A stretch of DNA of 64,000 bases from Lepiota brunneoincarnata. Its lineage: Eukaryota > Basidiomycota > Agaricomycetes > Agaricales > Agaricaceae. The notes below the pieces were generated by a model. The model was not told the DNA's origin and did not search any database. It saw only the letters and a list, made by a program, of their open reading frames with translations. A program made the translations under genes and the position numbers. The DNA is taken from positions 496,001 to 560,000 of the forward strand of contig JAEBUN010000024.1 of the NCBI GenBank assembly GCA_023014365.1. Reading direction: 5' to 3'. The stretch's first letter is position 1; every line of letters starts with the position of its first letter. Below, piece by piece: positions 10,959 to 21,907 of the stretch.

Positions 10959-12533
10959 ACAGATCTCAAACTGGCGGGTGTGTCCTTGAAATTTTGGCCT
11001 CTTGTAGCGACTCCTGGGACCTCTACTCTGTACAAGGGGTGCAATGAATTTTCGGAGCGAGGCAGAATCGTTTGTATACACTAGATTAAGAGCCTGAGCT
11101 GAAGCGCAGAACCTAGTAGATCGCTGCGGGACGACTGACCGAGCGCCCGCAACCGTGGCCCATCTGGCGATAACATTTCTTTGTATCTGAGCATAAAGAG
11201 CTGGTCACTTGGTTGTTCACTTTCTGAGTGCGTTTTATGAGCTAATGTCCTTTACAATAATTCATCTGGATACCCGGCTCTGCCGGCCGATTTTACCGCC
11301 GCTCTCGCTCACAACAGAGTGCATTCGGTCCAATTCCTGGGTTTCGTGAACAAATATATATTTTTCATCTGAGCAGGGCGAACCCTGGCTTCGGAAGATC
11401 TTTGTAGCTTCGGTCCCCTTCACTCTTCCGACCGTGTTAATCCACCTTTCTACGACTCGAGCAAAATCGTCAAACTCGCAGTTCGCCTGTCCCCTATATC
11501 CATGCCGAGTGCTCCTCTCATTGGGAATATTTTGGGCACTGAAGAGAGGCAGACTCTTCTAAGTGAGTAGCGCCGGAACGAAACGAAACGAAACCGACCG
11601 AAACGAGGCGAAACACGGCAAAACAGGGGTTCAGGGTGCGAGTGTGATTGACGAAACAATCACAGGGCTTCGAAAACCGACAGGATGTGTTGTCCGAGAG
11701 AGTGTGTATGAGAAATGAAGATGAATAAGAACTTCTGGTCGTGTATTTGACTGGAGAACGAGTCTCCGGGGCCTACTCCTTATATACAAACATTGGTACT
11801 ATATTTTAAGCTTTTCCTATGCCCTCAAGCGATAAGAAAATAAAAGAAAAACAAGTTTTAAGCTACTCGCAAGATGGATAATGTGAAACAGGGGATGCAA
11901 TATGAAGTTTTCGTAGCTACGCGAGGGGACCAGGAAAGGTGAAAGAGAATTATAGAAGTAATGGTCTGCGAGGCATATAGTGGCCTATAAGAAGGGAGAA
12001 ATTTTACTCTACAATGATCCTTGGGGAAAGGAATGGGAATGGAGAGAAAATAGTTGAATGAGAGGGGACAGAAGTGGAACGGGGATACTGCCGAAATGGT
12101 CCTGCCTGCCTTAATGTGCGCACTCCGAGGAATTTGATCCGATGTTTGATCCGGGTTCATCAGGTCCGCTCCGGGTTCGTCACATAGCCACTAGAGGTGA
12201 CGAGTGGTGGCCATTACGCCTGCAGCCACTTGTCCACCTCTACAACACACTAAGAGATGGGTGACGACTGATGTTCAACCAGTGGCTTAAACGATATGGC
12301 AGGTACATGTAGTTATCATCAGCCCCGTTCTGATTGGACTCGTACACACAAGGCGACACTGTTCCTACGAACGCGGTAGGCCAACCGCATCATCAATCTT
12401 ACTCTGCTGGCTTAGTCAGTGAGTCGCTGGAGAAGGGATCTGGACATTACTCGAACTATGCTACTACTCGAATGAGATCTGAAATGTAAGTTACAACTGT
12501 CAACAATGGCCAATCCTCGCAATTGCTCATGGA
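10959..12533. other. Intergenic, no gene recognised
   Basis: About 1.6 kb after MDM35. It holds short open frames without family resemblance and a small GAAAC-type repeat at 11576. I looked for snRNA signatures (U2- and U6-like) and saw none. Confidence 0.4.
11576..11625. repeat. Short imperfect CGAAA tandem repeat
   Basis: The sequence repeats GAAAC/CGAAA units, first as perfect 5-base steps (aacgaaacgaaacgaaac) and then degenerating. It is a simple-sequence tract outside recognised genes. Confidence 0.7.
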
Positions 12534-13239
12534 TTGCCTTGGAGCACTGGAGCTGGGCCACTGGTTTTATACGAGATGGCGATTGTTGAAAAAGTCGTCG
12601 ATCACAAGCAGTGCTCCATCAGCCCAAAACTCACAATTATCGCGGTCTTTCAAGAGAAGCGGACAAACCTCTGCCATTTACTTCACACCCCAGATCAAGT
12701 CGCCGCTCTTTTTTGTCAGGTACTAATCTATGCCCCTACCGGCCATTCCACGCTCCATTTACTTCCGGACCTGTTAACAAATTTATCACAGGTCCTCCCG
12801 ACGGGATTGCGGGACCAAGGGGCGACGGATTCTCATGTCGATTTTAGTATGTATTTCACGTGCGGGTTCCAGCACAGACGCCCATGGATGTCTACAACGG
12901 TGGTCACCGAATTAGAGAGACTTTCCGAAGGTGCGACTACAGGTTTTCGGAGACCGCGATGTGGCAAGGCCCGGCAAAAAGAGGTAAGTTATAGGTATCT
13001 GACGTCGGCTCAAACATCTAATCACCTGGGTAACGGAATAGCACTCCATCTGTGGTTTGGCCTTTACTGACCACGACAAAGAGGAACGGGTGTACGCGTT
13101 GGCCGATATCCGGAGGCTGTCTGGCAGGTACGTACGGTGCTTCCTCTGTGACATCGGTAGCCTAGCAATTCAGGTACACGGAACCGTGATGTATTCTCCC
13201 GAGTTTGAATCCCTCACACACAGATCCCATTTTATGTAG
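12534..13239 (+). CDS. Possible gene or gene relic of unknown product
   Basis: Not recognised. A long open frame (12534-13070) contains a protein-like stretch (LTIIAVFQEKRTNL, LLHTPDQVAALFCQ). A plausible intron (about 12984-13039, GTAAGT...AATAG) would connect it to a second protein-like stretch (DHDKEERVYALADIRRLSG, VHGTVMYSPEFESLTHR) ending at TAG 13237-13239. The residue composition looks selected, not random, but no start codon context, family motif or clear 3' exon was found. It could be a partial, decayed or mis-bounded gene. Confidence 0.3.
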
Positions 13240-13456
13240 ATTGGCTTCGTTCGAACTAGTCCTCTGCAGCAATATGGAGAGCAAGCTAAGCTTCGACCGA
13301 GCAGGCCTTCGATTTATGGGTAGCAGTATCATAGAATACAAGTCACTGTAAACAGCGCCCTTGTATGGGCTGTGAGATTCTTCATTACAACGTTCAGTAA
13401 GCTTATCCTATCTAGAACGGTACATGGCGAAGACAATCGCCCTCGACTTTAGGTAG

Positions 13457-15630
13457 TCAACCTCGGGAAGAAGATGGGTCGGCGGTCGTAAGGGCATAAC
13501 CCGCATTTGAACTGCAGGCAGACTCGTCGGATACCGCAGTCGATGCAGTTGAGTCATACGACTCCTCTCGTCCGAGGACCTTCTCATTCTGCAATAGAGG
13601 TTCCCTTGATCCATTTAGGTCTTTTTGCGTGACGTTTTTCGCTTGTTCTGTGTTAGATTCTTGAACATTTGTTGTGTTCTCAACATCCAACAAATGATAT
13701 TTCAGTGCAGCCACAATTCTTGCCTGCTCCTCATCGTCCTTTGCTAGGTCGCCGCGCTCTATGTCCAGAATGTCGTGCCGCTGCCCCGGCAACATGTGTA
13801 TCAGGCCGTATACGGAAAGCGGTTTTATGCCTATTACAGGGGACATATAAGAATAATTGCTGGACAATAAAACGATCAGATGGATTGAAGGGGGCGTACC
13901 AAAGAGCACTAGCAATAATGTACTGCCAAAAGTGAGGGCGAACAACCCATTGACAGTTGTCCAGACGCCTCCCAGAAGCGCGAAACCCTCTAACAACGTG
14001 TCATCGGGAGTTGCTTGCTCAATGAGAAGATTGGGCTGGATGGGCAATAGATGTATACGCAAGGAGGCGACTCGATCATTTCGCGGGCCTGGGATTGAGG
14101 GGTCGGGTATGACCGAACGCACGTTTGCAACAATCACCTGCCGGCGCTATTGTTTACGTTAGAATTACCAACAGCCATTGTGGGAAAGGGAGATGTATAC
14201 ATACATGTGGTATCGCGAGCGCGGTTGTCCAGATGCTCGTCATCAGCTCCCGACGTGCGAGGAGGAGGGTCCCAAATATTTGAGCCCCCGGAATAAGTAC
14301 TGTGGGTTCTGTGCCTTCAAGAACATCTTCGACTGATATCCCTTCATCCTTTCTCCAAAGATAGAAGGAAGCGATTCTCGATTGGGGTGACTCGGGAATA
14401 TGGGAGAAGTCAACGGTGTAAATATTTTCCTTGGACTCCAGAACTTGGTTCTCGTTCTCTAATACGCAAGAAATGATTGTCGCATTTAGAGCCAGACGCG
14501 ACTGCTGGACCTCACAAACTGAAGTTCGATAGTTGAGGCCTGAAGGTCGCGCAGGGAATTTTCTGAAAACTACCCACCGCTATTTGTTGGCTGGCCGGCC
14601 ACTGTGATGTTGACAATGCCATTGAGGGATGGAATGTTGGTATATTTTTCTGGAAGCACCTATCTTAAAGTTAACTTAGTACTCAAAAGTCCGCAATGGC
14701 CACTTACTATAATGGCGCCCATCGGTATAGTTGGCCGTTCGGTGGACGATGGATACCAGAATGACCGGAAAAGGATCCGATGAGGTACGGACAGCAAGTT
14801 GGATGGTCGTGCAAGAAGCGCATAGAGTGCCAACAGCCCAAGAAAAAATAAGCAGAAAACAGCGACTCCTCCGCGGATTGATCGAATAAGGACATGTTCC
14901 TTCTTGCTAGTTCCTCAAGGAATCAATTTCCAGTTCTTCAGTGAGGTGAGCTCATACCTGAACAGCGTCTTCCAGGGAGTTGAGCCAAACATGTGATGTC
15001 GGTGTATGTGGTTCTGATCCCCGTTTCCCTTGAAGAAGTCATAGGGTTTCAAGAGCGCCTCGAAGGGTTGGTCTTCAGTGCGTATGTCCCATAACACGAC
15101 CCCAAGGGAGGCAGCACAAAGAACAATGAGGACGATGGATAAGATCGCCTGGATTATATCAGGAGCAAAGGTATTCCAGGTAGAGCGAAAGTATTTAAAC
15201 ACAAAGGGGAGGACCAGTGACATAGTGACTGAAGGATCAGTGTGGGTGGTGGAAATGGTGAAGTCAGAAGACCAACGTACGTCCCGCAATCTCGAGCAGC
15301 GAATAGAGTATTTCGAATATGTGAAGCCAATAGTCAAACTTCCATAAACTGTGGCAGGCGTTATTCTGAGGCTGAGCAACATTCACGGGCAATGTAAAAA
15401 ACACTTTACCGAAAGAGGCTGTGCACCAAAACCGACGTAGGGGGTAGAATATGAACAATGACGAGTTGGGGGGTTGTCAGGTGTACGGCCGCAATTGATT
15501 GCAAACAAGGAAATGCCAGTGGGAGGATAGCCAAGTTTGCAACTGCGTAGAAAATGACGAGCCGGGAAAGTATCTTCTTCAAATTGGGGGCGAGTAAGTT
15601 GGGGTTGGTGCCAGTAGTTTTCTCAGGCAT
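13457..15630 (-). CDS. Basidiomycete multi-pass membrane protein, unknown function
   Basis: Start at 15630 (MPEKTTGTNP). A first membrane helix (LVIFYAVANLAILPLAFPCL) is followed by a second (about residues from IIQAILSIVLIVL) and a third (GGVAVFCLFFLGLLALYALL). A luminal or extracellular stretch then contains NGIVNITVAGQPTN, an N-glycosylation candidate. A C-terminal helix (TVNGLFALTFGSTLLLVLFG) leads into a cytosolic motif KPLSVYGLIHMLPG and an acidic, Ser-rich tail. This layout, a lone exposed domain between helices and a conserved cytosolic strand after the last helix, recurs in uncharacterised agaricomycete proteins. At least five short introns are present and their exact borders in the 15.2-15.4 kb part are uncertain. 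No function can be assigned. Confidence 0.6.
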
Positions 15631-15686
15631 CGTCCCTAGCTGGTTACTAGAGCAACTCAGTAGGAGACCTATGTTATCCCTCAAGG

Positions 15687-15694
15687 CTTTTATA
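15687..15694 (-). promoter_or_regulatory. TATA box of the membrane protein gene
   Basis: The minus strand reads TATAAAAG about 57-64 bases before the start codon at 15630, a strong match to the consensus in the expected place. Confidence 0.5.
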
Positions 15695-15807
15695 GAGCAG
15701 CGAACACGGGGTCAGAAGTGATAGACACTTGGCCAATGGACTGCGTGGACGGCATACCGAGAATGCGTGGCAGATGGGTGATCCAATGGATGGATGCGAA
15801 GTAATCC

Positions 15808-15944
15808 GGCCGACTGTTTGGTAAGTTGGCCCATTATTATTATATTGGCCGGCAAGCTAACCAGAAGAAGATTGGTAAGTTGGCCGACTGTTTGGTAAGT
15901 TGGCCCATTATTATTATATTGGCCGGCAAGCTAACCAGAAGAAG
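15808..15944. repeat. 74-bp tandem duplication (two copies)
   Basis: The unit begins GGCCGACTGTTTGGTAAGTT and contains ATTATTATTATATTGGCCGG. Copy 1 is 15808-15881 and copy 2 is 15882-15944; the second stops after AGAAGAAG. The copies are identical where they overlap, so the duplication is recent. Each unit itself carries two TTGGTAAGTTGGCC-like segments. Confidence 0.92.
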
Positions 15945-18482
15945 GACAATCTGGGGCTTTGGATATCAAGAAATCAGGATCAAATCGGGCGATTCGTGCC
16001 ACAGCATCTCAGACTAAGTCAGATCCGCTCCCGAGAGGTATGAGGATTCGAGACCTCCCTTTCCTCAGACCGTCAATTTGTCGAAGCCGTTGCTATATGC
16101 ATCTAATTGGTGGGTGTCCTTCTCAGAAAACGAGCCAAGTTTGGGATAAGTCAGAGCGTCGCGGAGGAGTGGGCTGGTGACCACCTTAGTGCTGTGTGGT
16201 CATACGGAATGGTGCATCCTAGGGTCAAGGAAGCCTCCGAGGCACTCTTGACTCTTGAGGATGTCCGGCTTCGGGCGCCTTACCACTGCATAGTTGGCTT
16301 TTCCATCAGCTCAGCCATGTCCCGGGTGTAGCTCCATGTCGTGGGTCAAACCATTCCTACCTGGAACATGAGGCGCTAGAAAGCGCTTCTGTTGCACCGA
16401 TCGTAGTCCCATGTCGTTTATGGATTCTGATGTGAATCCGTAATGAGGGAAGACCAACGACAGAAATTCCACGGTCTTTGGACTCAACCGAGCTGTCCTG
16501 ATCCATTCCCGCCATTTTTCCCCGTGAATGAAACTTGAGAGGGTTTTGTAGGTCATTCTGGGAACGCGGGTTTCATGCAATTGTTGAGAAAGTATTGCGA
16601 CGTGGCACAAATTGTTAAGAGCGAACGAAACTGCTGAAGGAGAATGTAGAACATGTGGGATTGATAGAACGGAACAGCTGCATTTATCAATTAAATTCTC
16701 ATCAGTTGTCGCTCGCCATCCGCAACGTAGGGCTTAGGGCATCTGCTTCCACAAGCAGTATAAGTTCATACATCTACAGCATGGTCATGCCTTTGGATGT
16801 TCAATTGACTTTAATACAGCTTCGAGTTCCTCGACTTCGGCAGATACCTTGGGCCAAGATCGTCGCAATATGATTCGGCGCCACGCTCGAGAGGTCGAGG
16901 AGAAAGGCTGAGATTTAGACGTTAAACATGTGTATCCCGCAAGGTGGGACTGTGACGGGCGTCATACGGAGTCCGGGAACGCATGACTGTTGCTGCCAAC
17001 ACAGCACTACACGTTTGTAATGCGTTCCGGGCATTGGTAGCCCTCCAGAAGCTGCTTGTGGACGCAGTTGAACCGCTCTGCTAGATGCTATCTCGATATC
17101 CGGGATCCTTAGGGTAGTATGTTTCGCCGACCGTGAGGTTGATGAAGGATATCGAGAAGGCGCATCAGAATATACGAGCGGTCTGTAGCTTGTTGTTCAA
17201 TTCGCAAGACCAAAACTCCTAATATTCAAGCCCAAAGGATTGGGTCGGACGTCCTAAATGATCTGGGGATAGGGGGTGAGAAATCAAAACCACGGGGAAG
17301 TGGAGGTCCTTTACCTCGGTGCTCCAGTCACACGGCTGTGATATCGGAAGGGGTAAGAGTGTAACATCAGGCCAACCTAGAGGATCGTGACAACGGTCGG
17401 ACCATTTCGAATCGGGCGTCCAAGAACCGCATTTTTTGACCAAAGGAATGAAGCACGATCGGCGCAATGAAGAGGTAGGAAATACAATCGCAGCTTGAGG
17501 TTGCTCAACAAAAGCGCAGGGGTAGAGGACACCTCGGCCTATCTCTGACATTCTGAATGGCATAGGCCGCGGGAGGGACTCATCAAGGGGCTGTGAGACA
17601 GCTTTTTCGAGGTACAAAGTGAGAAGGAGAATGTCTGTACATGAAGCTTACTTACCACACGCGTCCAATATTTGCTGACCGCTCAAATATATTCTAGTCG
17701 TGAGCTCTAGAGATCTAGAGTTTGGAGGTGATTCCTTGAAACATAGAGGCATAGCCGACAACGTAGCAGCAACGTTTCGAAAAGAAGCTTCAAGCAGCGC
17801 TTTTTCGAAGGTTGGCATGATTACTCCATTTCTGGTCCAATCAGTCAGCGGAGCTGAATGGCTAGCGACTTGGAATACTTACCACTGAGCACCTGACCAT
17901 TCCCACTGGGTGCTGCTCTTGACCAAGTTGTGTGGCCTGGGCGCAGAACGATTCATGCTGTAGATCGTCGACTAGACGCAGACGTAGCGCCCAGATGGGA
18001 TTCGAGACGAAGTCAGTGCTGTAGCGCTGGTCTCCCTGCTGTGGTTGGCTGCGGGTTCTTTTCTTCTATGAAGGAAGGCCATGTGGTGGAGGGGAGGCAT
18101 TGATTATGATTTAAAGCATCCGACGTCTGAACTGGGTGTCCTTGTCCCTGCTTTGAATACCGTTAATGTTCGGCAGGTATCACAGCATTGTCCACTGAGT
18201 GGACCAATCGTAGGAGAGCGAAGATATGTACAATGATCGTCCGAATTTGCCAACGGTATTGTCCGACGGAGCACAGATGTGCCGTGCTCATAGATGTCTT
18301 TATTGATGAGCCCGAAGATCAATTACGCTCCGCTGCAGTTTGGAGATCTTGAGGAGAGTTCCCTGCGTGTAATGTTACATAGGGTGATGCCGTGAGTACC
18401 AGCGGGCACCAGCCATACATGCCATCCCGGTCTCCAAACACCCCCAAACACTCAACTTTGCGACGACGACGACGACGGCACC

Positions 18483-18813
18483 ATGGCGGTTAAAGGCAAA
18501 GTTCGGTACGCTCGCTTCTCCCATCTCACAGCTCATGCTCTCACATACATCACACCCGCACTCAAAACCACAGGACCATGATCGTCCGCCTCGTTTCAAC
18601 CGCTCAAACCGGGTTCTTCTACACCACTAAGCGCGTACGCCAAGGCCCAAAACTGTCTGCAGTTAAATACGATCCCGTCGGTACGTCTTGCCGAGCCATC
18701 CGCTTGAAGCTCCCGCATGTTGATATGTCCTCTTGTTGGGTTTCACTGGGTTTGTGGGAGCAGTGGGCCAACGTGTGCTGTTTGTGGAGTCCAAAAAAGC
18801 CAAGAAGAATTAA
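18483..18813 (+). CDS. MRPL39: Mitochondrial large-subunit ribosomal protein bL33m
   Basis: Three exons (18483-18505, 18574-18680, 18764-18813) give 59 residues, the normal length for this very small protein. MAVKGKVR is followed by MIVRLVSTAQTGFFYTTKR, QGPKLSAVKYDP and QRVLFVESKK, all hallmark bL33 segments. Both introns split codons and only this splice choice keeps the frame. Yeast calls the orthologue Mrpl39. There is no cleavable presequence, as is usual for the family. It sits alone in a gene-poor stretch, preceded by a short (CGA)n tract. Confidence 0.93.
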
Positions 18814-20569
18814 ATATTAATATCGGTATGTTGGGAGATTTGGGCTCATTTGTGGGGGAGACTCATTATAGGTGCGCACTTCCCTCCAGTATTATGACTA
18901 TTCTAAAGAACCTTCTATAAATTTGCTTTCAGCTCACTTACAAACCTCGTACATACAACCCATCATAATACACTCTCCCTCGGGTATATGGGATGCACAC
19001 GGAAACATCTTGTTGGCCTGGGTCTCCGCTTGTGCCCTCGCCAGATTTCAGGCCAAGTCCGAATCCGTGTCTTCGGAGTTCACACAGCAAAAAGCACCAT
19101 CCCTTCAGGCTTCTCCGAAGCATAAACCAAAGCGGCGCAGACATCACTGAGCTGCAAGCGAGACTTCTCAGAAACGGCATACATGACGGCGAAAGGTTGT
19201 CTGCCGAAACCGTCTGGATTGGTGATTCAGGCTTTGCTGAAGCTCAGGGGGGAATATAGTGCAAGCCGTAAAGGGCCCTCGGTTTTTCAGCTGTCATACA
19301 TCTCCGCATAGCGATAACGGCCACGTCTGGAGGATGGAACCTGCGCTATACCGTCGATTCTAGATATGCCTAAAAATATGATTGACAGAGTACCGGGAGG
19401 AGCCCCTACCCATCCGACTCTCGTGGTGAATAACTCAGTCAGGAACTGGGGCTTGTTGACTGGTTAGTTGGCTGCGTGATTTTCTTGACTGCAACTACAT
19501 AGTACTTTATCCGATATTCAGCCCATTGGTTTGTGGCTCCACGGTCATTCATTACGAAAGACAATCGACACGCTATATTCCGGCGAACCCGCGAGTCGGG
19601 CTTAGAGCCCTAGGGCTGGATATCAATGGGTAAAATCCCGGCTCCCCTCGCGTCGGAATATCAGAAGAATTACTGTTAGTCCAGACGATCCTACATACTT
19701 CGTTCTACTTATGGCCTCTCTCCTCCCAAGATATTGTCTGGTCCGTCCTACATACTTACGAAGACCGATAAGGGAAAGGACAAATCCAAAGAAAGGGAGG
19801 GATTAGGTTATGTCGTCCGGATGCTGTCATGTCGCTCCACCAACGCCACTTAAGCTGGCTCTACCAACCTTGTCCGATATATGATGCAGGAGTCTGGTCA
19901 TGTTAGATCAGGGATAATACGGCCATGCCGCCGGCCTGCCCTAGTTTTCCGTCAGCCCAAGTCGGCCCCTTGCCTTTTATATCTAGACATGATCGAGACA
20001 TCAGGAGGTGGACTGGACACTACAAGTTCCGGAGGCGCTTTCAAATCCTAATAGCTAATTCAGGCAAGCAAAGGGGTTTACCACCGAGACTCCCGCCTCC
20101 TGGCAAACCCTTGCAGAAGTATTGTCACGATCGAAGTTCGCTTTATGCGAAGCAGACAGGTTGAAGCGCGTCCGGTGGGCCCCTCGATAGACCATCCCTG
20201 TCATCAGGTCATTAACTAGTAATGGGGCCACCTCGGGTGGCAACTCACAAGGTACACAGAAAGCGTTCATCCTTCTTCAGCATGCCCGCTCAAGGTGGAC
20301 AGGCGGAAATTGGTTGATTTCTTGTTCGTTAGTAGTCTATTATCCGGATAATAATCTTATATTGCAACGAATGAAACAGAGCGGTGGGATTCGGTAGCTA
20401 TCAACATTTAGACAGGATTATATACATGCATCAAGGAGTAGTACAGCTTCTGCGCTTTGCAACACCGGGAGGGCAAAGGATGTATACATAAGAGTGACAA
20501 TTGCAAGGAAGGCCAAGGAAGTGATTATGACAACACTGGTACACGCGCGCAGGATGAAGAGATGGGTGA
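18814..20569. other. Intergenic, 1.75 kb, no gene recognised
   Basis: Only short unrelated open frames. No tRNA, transposon or conserved peptide was seen. Confidence 0.4.
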
Positions 20570-21507
20570 TCAACGAGACGATACATGTTCATCTTCGTCG
20601 TCAGAATAAGGTATCACTTTGATTGAACGATAGGGGGATCGGCGCAGATGCGACTGGCCGATGTAGACACTGGGAATGGGATCATTGGATGCATCCGAAC
20701 CCTCTTCTGACTCAGGGAGCGGTACTGCGAGAACCAATCTGAAAGCATCCTTCCCATTAAGGTAGAAACGGTAGAGACGTTTCTCTCGGATGAAACCCAG
20801 AGACTCGTACAATGACAGGGCAGCAAAGTTGTCAAACTCTGTCTCTAGAACAATCTGAGAAAGGAATGTGAACAAAGGTTATAACAGGAGGGAAGGAGCA
20901 GATGACAGACCTCTTCAACCCCATCTTCCTTCATGGCATCGATGGAATTGCGAACAAGGGCACTAGCTAAAAACAAGGGAAAAAAAAAGAGACCGCACCA
21001 AAGTTGATGGATGTCCCCATTAATCTGTAAGATATCTAGTGAGGAAGGAAAGAAGGGCGGAAAGTTGGACGAACCTATGCCGCGTTTACGCCAATTTTTG
21101 TCCACACTGAGCATTGCTATGTACCCACGGTTCGATCTGTTCTTGTGCATACTCTGCTTGCAGACAATGACCCCTATCGGCTGAGCGTTGGTTGTTTCGC
21201 TTGGATACGCCTAGAGCGAGAACGGTTGGCGGGGTGGGGATGTACACGAGAGAAAGAAGGCATACTAGAAAGGATAGATGGGGCCTAATTTATCCAGGAG
21301 AGAGTGTGAGCCAATGGTAGAGTTGGCACGCGATCAAATTGGTATTGGCGCCCGACAGGAAAGAGATAGGACTGACCACTGATGGAGAAAATACCGGAAG
21401 GTGTAAATGACATACGGCTCGCTGAGTTCGTTCTGGACTAGAGCCATGATGTGAGGAAGATCAGACTCGCCAGTGTATTGGCGGTATACAATTTGTGGAG
21501 AGGCCAT
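20570..21507 (-). CDS. NAA30: N-alpha-acetyltransferase NatC catalytic subunit (Naa30/Mak3)
   Basis: Transfers acetyl from acetyl-CoA to the N-terminus of nascent proteins starting Met-Leu/Ile/Phe and similar. The start at 21507 gives [18 protein letters not shown], then [25 protein letters not shown], the family N-terminal signature. A tiny exon of about 19 nt (PHLSFL) is followed by PIGVIVCK and [18 protein letters not shown], the acetyl-CoA-binding motif Q/RxxGxG/A of GNAT enzymes. Next come [20 protein letters not shown] and [15 protein letters not shown], which close the GNAT fold. An acidic tail follows. All five or so introns are short and in frame. It is divergent from BiP with 400 bases between starts. 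Confidence 0.92.
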
Positions 21508-21700
21508 GGTGAGGGTGATAAGTCAAGAAGCACTACAGGCTAGGTTGTGACACCGCGGTGAAGCTGCGTGACATGTACGTCACAGTTGACGCGCCCATTC
21601 GCCCTGTCATATATCTCGCGTGCTAATTAACGCCGCAACCGCTTACGGAACGTGGCCTCTCCTAACCACAATCACAAGAACTCGAGTAAAGTATCAACGT

Positions 21701-21713
21701 TTCAAGGACATTC
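21701..21713. promoter_or_regulatory. Candidate heat-shock element upstream of BiP
   Basis: TTCaaGGAcaTTC fits the three-pentamer Hsf1 pattern nTTCnnGAAnnTTCn with one mismatch in the middle unit. It lies about 200 bases before the BiP start, where such elements are expected. Seen by eye only. Confidence 0.35.
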
Positions 21714-21740
21714 CAGGGATGACTAGACATGCATCGCTTT

Positions 21741-21832
21741 CGACGTGGACGACGGAACTGCCACGTGCGATAAAGACTCGGAGAAAGATGAAGATTGCAA
21801 TCACGTGACTGGCCACGTACAAGTGACACGTC
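21741..21832. promoter_or_regulatory. Cluster of ACGT-core (bZIP/UPR-like) elements upstream of BiP
   Basis: Five ACGT cores lie within 92 bases: cgACGTgg, ccACGTgc, tcACGTga, ccACGTac and acACGTca (whose complement is TGACGTGT). The first and last resemble the unfolded-protein-response element bound by Hac1/XBP1-type bZIP factors (TGACGTGG). They sit 76-167 bases before the BiP start codon. A role in UPR induction is inferred. Confidence 0.42.
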
Positions 21833-21907
21833 ATGAAATAAATTTCCTTGACTTAAATAGTTGTTGCCGCTACTTACCTTGCCCTCGTCCCTTGAACCAC
21901 GACTACA

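Larger units (their letters stand above)
15631..18482. other. Gene-poor stretch, 2.9 kb
   Basis: Apart from the promoter end and a 74-bp tandem duplication, no supported gene was found. The longest open frame (17219-17617, minus, 132 residues) has no domain, no good start context and no introns with matching frames, so it is treated as chance. Transposon motifs (DDE, RT, terminal repeats) were looked for and not seen. Confidence 0.4.

Noticed and set aside
11100..11760. Spliceosomal snRNA gene
   Set aside because: The conserved boxes of U2 and U6 that I know were not found.
17219..17617. 132-residue minus-strand open frame
   Set aside because: No domain, no intron continuation, no good start context; chance open frame in GC-balanced DNA.
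15631..20569. Transposable element in the gene-poor stretch
   Set aside because: No terminal repeats, reverse transcriptase, integrase or transposase motifs were visible in any frame.
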